Shown here in pieces: positions 53,312 to 62,900 of a DNA stretch of 64,000 nucleotides. The translations under genes were made by a program, and so were the position numbers. The DNA is from Diplocloster hominis (lineage in GTDB: Bacteria; Bacillota; Clostridia; Lachnospirales; Lachnospiraceae). The notes below the pieces were generated by a model. That model did no database searches. It had not been told where the DNA came from and worked only from the letters and a program-made list of their open reading frames with translations. The first letter of the stretch is position 1; every line of letters begins with the position of its first letter. The stretch covers positions 310,001-374,000 of the forward strand of contig NZ_JAWDIY010000001.1 of assembly GCF_032380655.1 (NCBI RefSeq), read 5' to 3'.

Positions 53312-53917
53312 CTATTTCTTTTCTTTTATATAATTACTTCCGCACCCGAATTTGATTAACGTACGTTCCGGGATGACTTTGATCACAAGCCAGCAGATGA
53401 CAAATGAAATGACCCGGTCAAGTACCGTGAAGATACCTTCTGTTCCGAAAAACGCCGCCCAGATATTCGCTCCTGCGGCCATTGCCGCCGCGGTAATGAT
53501 GGACGTTCCGCCGCCGGTCACACCTCCGTACACAAGAACAACGATCGGTGCGGATGAAATGATAGATACGGCCGCCATAATAAGCATGGAAAGTATCCAT
53601 TTCCACCAAACACCGAACATCTGCTTTCTTGCCAGAAAACCGGTTACCAGGCCGGCGATCACATTGACCGGAATAAATGCAAAGTTTACCGGGTTGGCGA
53701 TGCCCGTAACTACGTTGGTCAAACCGCCTGTCACCGCGCCTACCCACGGTCCGCAAAGCATAGCTGCAAAAATCGTTCCGATGGTATCCAGATACATCGG
53801 CAGTTTCAAAAGTGACGCCAGCTGGCCTCCCACGAAGTTAACCGCCACACCTACAGGAATTACCAGAATTGCCAGCATCGAAAAATCTTCCTTGATTGAA
53901 TATTTCTTTTTTCCCAT
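53312..53917 (-). CDS. ECF transporter S component
   Basis: A 201-residue membrane protein with six helices, the substrate-binding subunit. Segments such as MYLDTIGTIFAAMLCGPWVG and GLTNVVTGIANPVNFAFIP occur in S components. The short N-terminal part has no AxxxA-like motif that I can identify with certainty. The specificity is open; the downstream genes suggest a nucleoside or base-like compound. It is first in the operon. GGAGGAAATG lies before the ATG. Confidence 0.9.
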   Translation of the reverse strand: MGKKKYSIKEDFSMLAILVIPVGVAVNFVGGQLASLLKLPMYLDTIGTIFAAMLCGPWVGAVTGGLTNVVTGIANPVNFAFIPVNVIAGLVTGFLARKQMFGVWWKWILSMLIMAAVSIISSAPIVVLVYGGVTGGGTSIITAAAMAAGANIWAAFFGTEGIFTVLDRVISFVICWLVIKVIPERTLIKFGCGSNYIKEKK

Positions 53918-54044
53918 ATCTCATTTCCTCCTTCATAAATAGTCTGCTGTTATTTTATTTACCCTCCAGGCATCTTCCACTCAGCAGTGTTGTGTCTATT
54001 GTTGCTGTTTGTCAAAGTACTATATATCATGTTCCAAGCTTGAC

Positions 54045-54088
54045 TTTACATTATCATACATGTAAAATATGGAAAATGACATTTGTCA
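54045..54088. promoter_or_regulatory. Two dyads between the ECF operon and the Crp/Fnr gene
   Basis: TTTACAT N8 ATGTAAA at 54045-54066 and TGACA TT TGTCA at 54077-54088 lie in the 219-bp divergent region 53918-54136. Either could be the operator of the Crp/Fnr regulator that reads away to the right. Confidence 0.5.
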
Positions 54089-54136
54089 GTTTTTATTGTT
54101 ATTTTTCACAACAGAAGGGAGGATTTCAAACATTTT

Positions 54137-54832
54137 ATGTATAATAATACCATCAAGGCGTTAGAAATCATTTTTAAAGGCGAATACGATCTCAGGAACC
54201 CTGCCGCCGCTCTGCGGGGAATCGCGGCTAAGAATCAATTGATTACCGCCGAGAGAAATGATACGATTATCAATCAAAAAGACCCCGTCAAATATTTTTA
54301 TCTTCTTTTAAAAGGGCGGGCCTGTGTTCTGAACCACATTACCTGGAGCAATGACAATGTGGTGGATTTTCTGGAGCCCCTTGATATCTTAGGTATGGTG
54401 GAATACCTGAACAATGTCGATGCTTACACTGCCTTTGTATTAGCCGCGACAGACTGTGTCCTGTTCCGCATTCCTGTGGAGGTTTTTGTCCATATTATCC
54501 AGCAGAACGCCTTTCTCTGCTATCAGACCCTGCTGGTACTTGGAAAGGTTCTGGAATCCAATATGAACCGGGCGGAGACGAATTCCCTGTTCCACCCCAA
54601 AGATATTCTGGGACATTATCTGTACCTTCAGGCGGAGCATGTTCTCCCCTATGTCTGCCCGCTGACACGGCAGGTGCTGGCAGAAAAATTACATATCAAT
54701 CTGCGCACCCTTTACCGGCTGATCGACTCCATGAATGAAAACGGCTACCTCACACGGCGGAAAGGAAAAATCGTTATAGAGACTGAACATTTTGAACGTC
54801 TGAAAGTGCGATACGGGGATGTTGTCCTCTGA
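54137..54832 (+). CDS. Crp/Fnr-family regulator
   Basis: A 231-residue regulator with a cyclic-nucleotide-type beta-roll domain (about 25-140; LKGRACVLNHITW, VEYLNNVDAYTAF) and a C-terminal helix-turn-helix (LAEKLHINLRTLYRLIDSMN). No cluster-binding cysteines of Fnr are seen, so the effector is likely a small molecule. GGGAGG lies 14 nt before the ATG at 54137, rather far; the alternative TTG at 54083 has no good site. Divergent from the ECF operon, which it probably controls. Confidence 0.88.
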   Translation: MYNNTIKALEIIFKGEYDLRNPAAALRGIAAKNQLITAERNDTIINQKDPVKYFYLLLKGRACVLNHITWSNDNVVDFLEPLDILGMVEYLNNVDAYTAFVLAATDCVLFRIPVEVFVHIIQQNAFLCYQTLLVLGKVLESNMNRAETNSLFHPKDILGHYLYLQAEHVLPYVCPLTRQVLAEKLHINLRTLYRLIDSMNENGYLTRRKGKIVIETEHFERLKVRYGDVVL

Positions 54833-54939
54833 ACATCCAGGCTTTACTTTTCTGATTTCCTGTGCTACATTCTTCATATCAACGCCTGGCAGAGGCATAT
54901 GCGGGCGACACTACGGTTACACTCAGGAGGAATTAAGAT

Positions 54940-55497
54940 ATGCAAAAGATTATATTTACCGCTCACTGTATTCTTAATACCGCTTCCAAAGTCGTTCTAT
55001 ACAATCAGGAGGAGATCGATGCAGAGGAGGCACTTCGCAAAACATTTATGAGACGTGTGATAGACAATGAGATTCAGGTGATCCAGCTTCCATGCCCTGA
55101 GTTTACTTTGTACGGCGCCAAACGCTGGGGACATGTGAGCGATCAATTTGATAATGTATTCTTCCGTACCCATTGCAGGAAGATACTTACCCCGATTCTG
55201 AATCAGCTGAAAGAGTATCTGGCCAACGGCCAGCGCTTTGAGGTATTGGGATTTGTGGGAGTTGACGGAAGCCCCAGCTGCGGGGTTGATTACACCTGCC
55301 GGGCCAACTGGTACGGCTCCTTTGACTGCCGCACGGACCTGCCGGAGACCCTCTCTGAATGCCGGCTGGCGCGCGGTTCCGGAGTATTCATGTCTGTATT
55401 GAAAGATATGCTCAGAGAAGAAGGGCTGGAGGATGGGATTGTGATCACCTCCCTGTTTGCGCCTGAGCCTGATAAGTGCCTGAATCTGGTGAGATAA
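54940..55497 (+). CDS. TudS-related putative desulfidase (DUF523-like)
   Basis: A 185-residue protein of the group related to 2-thiouracil desulfidase. Three cysteines at the usual cluster positions are visible: Cys10 in FTAHCILNTASK, Cys52 in LPCPEFTLYGA and Cys114 in GSPSCGV. TudS uses a [4Fe-5S]-type cluster to remove sulfur from thiouracil. Here the substrate is unknown, but a place beside nucleoside phosphorylase, nucleoside hydrolase and an ECF importer fits salvage of a thiolated pyrimidine. CAGGAGG precedes the ATG. It lies 107 bp after the regulator gene on the same strand. Confidence 0.82.
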   Translation: MQKIIFTAHCILNTASKVVLYNQEEIDAEEALRKTFMRRVIDNEIQVIQLPCPEFTLYGAKRWGHVSDQFDNVFFRTHCRKILTPILNQLKEYLANGQRFEVLGFVGVDGSPSCGVDYTCRANWYGSFDCRTDLPETLSECRLARGSGVFMSVLKDMLREEGLEDGIVITSLFAPEPDKCLNLVR

Positions 55498-55622
55498 CTT
55501 TAAACTTCGATAAAGTATAAAGATGTTAATTTTTAGTTAGAATTACTATTCCCCCTTGTTTCGTATTCCGCCAGCAAGTATAATCAATGTTAGGAACTAA
55601 TGAAATTAATGGAGAATACTAC

Positions 55623-56789
55623 ATGAATCCTTTGAGAAACAACAAGTTTGAATCTAACAAAAAATACTTTACGATCTGCATTTACGCTCTTTTTGTGATA
55701 CTGATCGGAGCCCTGATCGTCAAAATTGTTATGGACTGGGATAAGGCCAAAGCCCTGTTTAACAATTTTGTGGTGATCCTGTCTCCGTTCCTGATCGGCG
55801 CATTTATGGCTTACCTTTTGAACCCTTTGGTGAAACGTCTGGACAGCCTGCTGAAAAAGTTGTTTCAGGGAAAAACACCCCGTTTACGCAAATTTTTATC
55901 CATTTTGATTTCCTACATTATTGTCGTGGGAATTATCATCATCGCGCTGTTCCGGATACTGCCCCAGATCGTCACCAGCCTGACCGATCTGATTGCCCTG
56001 ATCCCCAGCACTTACACCCGTCTGCTGACATTCATGGAGACCTTTGAGGAAAGTTATCCGGATTTTGATTTCCGGTTTATCAACCAGATACTGGAAAGCC
56101 TCGGCCCGGATCTGCTGGATTACCTGAAAAATCTGGTAACCAATGTGATCCCTGTGATATACACCACTTCCGTGTCGGTCATCAAATGGATCATCAATAT
56201 CCTGATCGCCATCATTGTTTCCGCCTACATGCTGTCCGACCAGGGAACGCTCAAACTGAATTTTAAGCGTCTGCTCTATGCGTATATCCCCCAGAGTCGG
56301 GTGGACCGCTTCCTGGAAACGCTCAAACAGTGCAACAGTATATTCGGCGGGTTTATCATCGGTAAAACCATTGATTCCACCATTATAGGTATTCTGTGTT
56401 TTCTCCTCATGACACTTTTGCGGCTGCCCTATGCGCTGCTGATCAGTGTAATCGTAGGTGTGACGAACATGATCCCCTATTTCGGACCTTTTATCGGGGC
56501 GATTCCGGGCCTGTTCATCCTGCTGCTGATCGATCCCATTAAGGCTCTGATCTTCGGTGTGCTGATTCTCGCCCTGCAGCAGTTCGACGGGCTCATTCTG
56601 GGGCCGAAGATCCTGGGGGATTCCACCGGGCTCAAACCGCTGTGGATCATCTTCGCCATTACCATAGGGGGATATATCTGGGGGCCTCTGGGTATGTTTT
56701 TTGGTGTTCCTGTCGTGGCTGTCATCGCTTATCTTTCCAAGCGGGCCATCGATCACCGGCTGGCGGATAAGGATCTGCATATCGATTGA
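55623..56789 (+). CDS. AI-2E-family membrane protein
   Basis: A 388-residue protein of the AI-2E transporter (PF01594/YtvI-like) family with about eight helices and the conserved GVTNMIPYFGPFIGAIPG near residue 280. Members include autoinducer-2 exporters and Na+/H+ antiporters; which role applies is open. An upstream ATG at 55587 exists, but the ATG at 55623 has a GGAG site 10 nt before it. A terminator follows. Confidence 0.9.
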   Translation: MNPLRNNKFESNKKYFTICIYALFVILIGALIVKIVMDWDKAKALFNNFVVILSPFLIGAFMAYLLNPLVKRLDSLLKKLFQGKTPRLRKFLSILISYIIVVGIIIIALFRILPQIVTSLTDLIALIPSTYTRLLTFMETFEESYPDFDFRFINQILESLGPDLLDYLKNLVTNVIPVIYTTSVSVIKWIINILIAIIVSAYMLSDQGTLKLNFKRLLYAYIPQSRVDRFLETLKQCNSIFGGFIIGKTIDSTIIGILCFLLMTLLRLPYALLISVIVGVTNMIPYFGPFIGAIPGLFILLLIDPIKALIFGVLILALQQFDGLILGPKILGDSTGLKPLWIIFAITIGGYIWGPLGMFFGVPVVAVIAYLSKRAIDHRLADKDLHID

Positions 56790-56804
56790 ATGGTTTAAGA
56801 AAAT

Positions 56805-56857
56805 GGAGCTGTTGGTCAGGAAGATCGGTTTGTTGATGCCTCCTGACTTACAGCTCC
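56805..56857 (+). terminator. Terminator of the AI-2E-family gene
   Basis: GGAGCTG and CAGCTCC form the outer stem, with an inner TCAGGA/TCCTGA stem, followed by GTTTTTA. It lies between convergent genes. Confidence 0.75.
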
Positions 56858-56917
56858 GTTTTTATATCCAGTTTATTTTATAATGTGTCTGTTACCGGTC
56901 ATTTGATTGTTGGCCGT

Positions 56918-59900
56918 TTATCTGTGTCCGGACCTTTTTGCCCTGTTCCTGTAGCAAAGCGTGCCGATGATCATTATAGCTCCCAGCATAAGCAGCATGG
57001 TTTCATAGAGCATTCCGTTATCGCCGGTCTGGGCTCCTTTTACTGTAGAATTATCATCAGAGGACGAATTCTGATTCTGACTGTCATTGTTGCCGGAGTT
57101 GTTGTGATCGTCCGCATCCGCTTTGTTTTCAGCTATTATATATTTGCTGAAGGAGCTGGCATAAAATATTATGCTGTTTCCTTCCACGGTAAAATCGACT
57201 TTTTCAAGCTGTTTGTCCGCTTTTACATGGTAAAGGAGAATATTTTTGCTGTCTGTGCCTTCCGGCAGCGGGATGGTTACTTTTACCGCTCCGTCGGGCT
57301 GTATCTCCACGCCCCCGCTGTACAGGGTGATATCGTACACCAGCACCTGTTTTTGCTCTTTGCCGGCCGTATTTTTTACACTGGCTTTTAACTGCTCGTA
57401 TACTTCTCCGCTGTTCTCCGGAACTACCTTAAGCTGTACATCCTTGGGCACGATACCAGGATTGGCCTGGACGGTAACGCCGGTTTCGCTGTCCGTTATG
57501 CGGATGATGTCATCCGGTTTCTCGGACGGGATCGGAGTGGGTGTAGGTACAGGTGTAACGGTAGGCGCCGGGGTGGGTACAGGCGTTGCTGTAGGGGTTG
57601 GTGTAGGTACCGGCGTAGGCGTAGGCTCTGCTGCTTTTTCCTGCACGACTATCTTCACGGCCGCCTTTATGTCGTTCGGGTTGGTACAGATACCGTCGGT
57701 TTCCAGGGTCCCGGTAAGCAGGTATTCTCCGGCCACATTTCCGTCGTAATCTCCCGACCAGGTTACACACAGCTCCTGTGTTGTCGTATCTTCGTAGGTC
57801 ACTTCTATCGTTAGGGGAAGCTCCAGTTCCTCCGCCGCGGTACCGTGGGGCACTTCTTTGTCAGGTATTGCTTTTACAGACCGGATAACGGGCAGTCCCT
57901 GCTTCACAGTTACCACGATCTCTGCCGTAAGGTTATCCGTGTTTGTGTACTCTTCGCTGTCTGCAAGGCTTCCTGTCAGGGTATAGTCTCCTGCCGTGTT
58001 GCCGTCATACGCTCCGCTCCAACTAATGGCTGCGGTTTTTATCGTGGACGCTTCGTCGTTCAGTGTTATCTCTGCTGTCGCCGGCAGCTCCAGGTCTTCT
58101 CTGGCTGTCCCGAATGCTACTTCCAGTTTCCCGAACGTCTGGACAAGTACGACCTTCGGCAGATCCGGGGATTTCACAGAGATCGTGATCTGCGCTCTGA
58201 TATTATCCGGGTTCTCGTAACCTTCATCTACGGTCAGGTCACCGCTTACTGTGTAATCGCCGACGGTATCCTTATCGTAATCACCCTTCTGCCAGGTAAC
58301 CGGAATATCCTTCGTAGTGTTGTCGCTTAATGTCACTGTTACTTCTCCAGGCAGGGACAGGGATTCCCAGTCAGTTCCCACCACGGTCTCATAACTGCTC
58401 TCCTGTACCGAGATTACCTTGGGGGCGGATTTTTTTACCGTTACTTTCAGTTCCGCTGTTACACCGTCCGGATTCTTGAAGGTATCACTGGCCGTGAGTG
58501 TTCCTGTTAAGGTATAAGTCGCTTCCGCATTGCCATCGTAGATTCCTGTCCAGTTCACTTCAGCTTTTACGGTCTGCCCGTTATCCAGCGTGATATCCAC
58601 CTCTGAAGGCAGATTCAGTTCTTCTAAGGTGGTTCCCAGGTCTACCGTAATATCTTTTGGATTTTGAACGGATGTTACCGTGGGCAGCGGATTTTGAATT
58701 TTTAGGGTACTCTCGATCCGGAATGCCGGGTCGCTTCCGACATTCATCTCTTTCAGGTAGAAGCTTTCGGAATTGCCATTGCGTACCCCGAATCCGCCGG
58801 ATACCGGCATACCAGGGTCTGCACCGCAGATGTCTATTAGTTTCCCGTTCAGGTATGTATAGATTACTCCGTCAATCGTCGCGATCAGGAATGTATTATC
58901 CCCTTCTTCAAGCTGGATCGGAATGACCTCCATCAGATCCGCGTTTCCTTTGTGTTTTTTCAGCGTATTGTCTGTCCGGAATTGCCAGAAATAACGGTTG
59001 TTATCATCTTTTACATTAAAGGCAATACTTGCAGCCACATTTTCCACAGAAAATGTTCCGCTGAATACACTTCCCTGTTTATCCGCATCCGTGTTGATCA
59101 CCTTCTGGCCCAACCCGGCATGCAGCGCTCCGTCTTTAACGGCAACATTTGACAGCGGGCTGTTTACACCGTCGAAACTCCATGCCTTCCGGGTCATAAC
59201 CGGCACAGGTTCCATCTTTGCGTTGATCTTTGTGAACTTGTCACGGATATCCGCTTTGACTGTCACGGTCCCTTCTTTTACCCCGGTGATCAGCCCTGCA
59301 CTGTTAACGGTGGCAGCGTCTCCTTCTGCCGTGTACGTCACTTTCGTATTATCTAAGATTTCTTCCTGACCGTCGTTATAAACAGCCGCCATCGAAGCCT
59401 TAACAGTCTCACCGGTTTCAACCGCATCGTTCCCGCTGTCCAGTTTCAGGGCAAAATTCTTCAATACTGCATCCACATGAACATTTACTGTACCGGTTAC
59501 CGTGGCAGATTTACTTTCCGAATATTTATATTCCGCTGTCACTTCTACGGTGGTGTCTCCCCTTCGAACTGCGGTTATCTTACCTGTCTCATCTACGGTA
59601 AGGATGTTTTCATCATTACTTTTGTAGGTAAAAGCAGAATTTTCTGTCCGGTTATTGTTATACTGATCTTTTACAACTGCTTTGACTATAGTCTCGTCTT
59701 CTACGGTTAATTTATCGGATTCTACACTAAGTGTCATGGTCAGAACCGGCTCATAATCCGGCTTTTCCGGATTGACAGAGACCGTATAAGTACCGGATCC
59801 CAATTCCACGGCCAGATAACCGTCCTCTTTGATCCCATCGGTCTTAACCCCGTCGATATCCAGATAAGTAAGCAGATTATCCTCTACCGGCATGTATACT

Positions 59901-62900
59901 TTTGCTTTTGAATTTACAGGGATCGTAACCACAGCCTTCATCTGGTTTGTCCGGATCCCTTCTTCCCCTGCATTTTCAACAGAAACTGTTATCGGTCCCT
60001 TTACCGTAGGCGCCTTGATGCTGGCGGAAGATATATCACCCGGCTGCAGTTTTATGGCAAATTCATCAAAGCCTGCTTTTGTGGGAAGAATTCCAAACAT
60101 TCCCTGTACGATGGAGCATCCGGGAGCGGCTCCCCAGGGATGCGACAGGGTCATGTTTCCTTTCCATTTATGTCCCCACGCCTCAGGAGTAATCGTACAG
60201 TTTAGATCATCCAGCAGGGAAGCGAATGTCTTCACATCCGTACCCACCTTCGGATTGGTCATCAACCGTTCCGCCATTTCACCGTGGTTGCCGTTATACA
60301 GCCCTTTCAGGATGAAATAGGTGACATAGACACTACCCCGGAACTCATCCTTACAATTATTATAGACAAACTGGCACAAACGGTCTGCCATTTCCTGATC
60401 GGTAAATACACCGTAGGTAAGGGCGTATGCTGTCGCGTGAGTAGACGAATGCCTGGTCGGCGTATAATCCTGCGCCAGCGAATCATAGAAGCATCCGTTT
60501 GTCTCGTCATAGGCATATTTGATAAGGTTGTCCTTTAATTTAGCAGATTTTTCCCTGTATGTCTGCGCATCCCCGCTGTTTCCGACTGCCTCGCTGATGG
60601 ATGCCATCCGATCATAGATGCCAACATACTCACTGTTTAAGACTACATCGTAATAGCTGCCCTGATATCCGTCACGTTCACTGGTCGGCCAGTCAATAAG
60701 GGCGGAGTTTCCTGCCTGGCTGCCTTTGGGACGGATGAAACCGGTAGCGCTGTCCTCATATTCGATCACTTCCGTTGTCAGCTTGCGTCCCAGCGCATTG
60801 TAAAACTCTGTCAGTGAATCCGTATTGCCCGTATAAATGTAATCCCAATATGCCATTTCCACAGAGAATAGCTTATAATCGTTACACCACTGCGGATTAT
60901 CCACCAGCCATTCGTTGGAATGCCTGGCCAGCGAATAGTTATCGGACACTGCGTAACTGGTGTTGGAATTCACCAGCAGGTCACCCTCATATGGCGCGCG
61001 CTCCCTCGCCTGGGAATCTACAAACAGATCCTGGTTGGTCGCTTTTATGGTATATTTCGAAAGTTCATACAGCCGGTTCATAAGCGTGGCTGCATCACTT
61101 CCATCGGTTGCCTCAAAAGAGGAATCATTCTCATCGAAGGGCTGCTGAATCGCCCAGCCTTTGATCCAGCCTTTATTCTCTTCTTTCAGTATCTCCGCCT
61201 TTGTCCCGTCGTCCAGGCCGATCAGCTCCACATAGCGGAAATTCCGCATGGTAATGGTTTCAAACGCATTAACACCCTTTTTCAGCGTCCACACATCCTC
61301 ATAAGAACCGCCCTGAAGCGAGCTCATCTTATTCTTAACCGTGCCGTCGCCGTTCATCTCCTCACCCATATGTACGCCTACCGACTGCTGCGTGCTGCTG
61401 GTCAGCGAGACTTTCAGTCCTCCGATCACCTCTTTGCCAAGGTCGATAACTACATTACCCAGCGTATTCTGATACACGCGTTTCGTGGGTTCATCCGTCA
61501 CCACCCGCAGCGCGTTCTCCGATGAAAATGGATACAGTACATTCCCCTGTGTCCCTGATTTATCCGTGGCCACTTCAAACGTCTTATGCTGTGTGGACCA
61601 TTTGGAATCATCAAATTCCACTTCCTGCCATCCGGTCGGATATTCATTTGCATTATAATTATCATGCATCAGCGTTACATATCCGGTCGTGATACCGCTG
61701 CCGTCATCCCCGAACGCATTGGTTCCGTCAAATGTCTTCCAGCTGTCTCTGTCCTTCCCGCTGTTACAGATGATTTCTTTCGAGCCATCTTTATAAAAAG
61801 CCGTCGCCTGTACCAGGATACTGCGGGCATCATCCCGGGAATTCCCGACCGCGCTGATCACATTATCCTGACCGGCCGCGATCAGCTCCGTCACATCATA
61901 AGAGTTATAATATACCTGTCTGTAATTGCTGTCCCCCACATTATTCAGCTCGCGCGCAGAACCGGCTCCCAGACATACTCCATTCATATATAAATCATAA
62001 ATAATCCCCCGGTCCTTCCCGGTTCCGCGGCAGGCTGCGCTGACAATCACCTTTTCTATCTCTTTTCCTTTGGCAAAATTAAGCCTGGGACTACGCAGGA
62101 AGGTATAACGGCCCAGGTTCGTCAGTTTTGCGTCGGCTGGCTTATAGATCGCACAGGATCTCAGATCCCCCGGGATTACCAGGTTCCCGTCCTTCACACT
62201 ACTGTCTGAAAACGGATTGGATTCCGTGAAATCACTCTGATACTGCACATTTCCCGAAGCATCCGTGACCTTAATATCACTCACCGTTGCAGCAGCAGCC
62301 GTATCCGTGCGGAAGCCCAGATAACCGGCTCCATAAGCAAATTCAGCCAGATCCCGGTCAGCATCCACCAGCACCCAGCTTTCTGCGCCATCCGATGCAT
62401 CCGCATCCAGCCAGGTATTCACTGAATCTCCTTTTACAGTAATCTTAATCCGGAACGGTTTATCCGCAGACAGCGTTACTTTCCCAGACAGATTCACATC
62501 CCCCTGATGCGCCGGAGCGCTGGTCGAATTCGCTCTCGTATAGAATCCCATCTCGTTCGTACCTGGATTCACCCGATACATATAAGCCGCTTCTTTGCCG
62601 TTAGCAAAACGGAACAGAGTATATATATTATCCGTCGTCTGAATCGTCTCTTCCACCGTATAATCCAGCCAGCCAAACCCCGCCGTAGTCAGGTCCCCGC
62701 CAAACAGGGAAAAGGTACTCTTCCCAACCTTTAATTTCCCATCCGCTACGGAACAGCCGCCGGCAAATTTTCCATCATCACCTGAAAAATCAGACTGATA
62801 AAGAATCGTATCCTTTCCATCCAGGGCCGTCACTGTCAGATCATCAATCACGCCCGATTCCGATCCGCCGGTACGGAAACCGATGGTGCCTTCAGTCAGA

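Noticed and set aside
55896..56780. Long open frame of 294 codons on the minus strand
   Set aside because: It lies wholly antisense to the AI-2E-family gene, is full of charged low-complexity residues and has no ribosome binding site; it is a shadow frame.
57500..57640. Repeat array (GGTGTAGGTAC units) that could be taken as a mobile or CRISPR-like repeat
   Set aside because: It codes for the Thr/Pro linker of the rhamnosidase and is in frame; there are no unique spacers.
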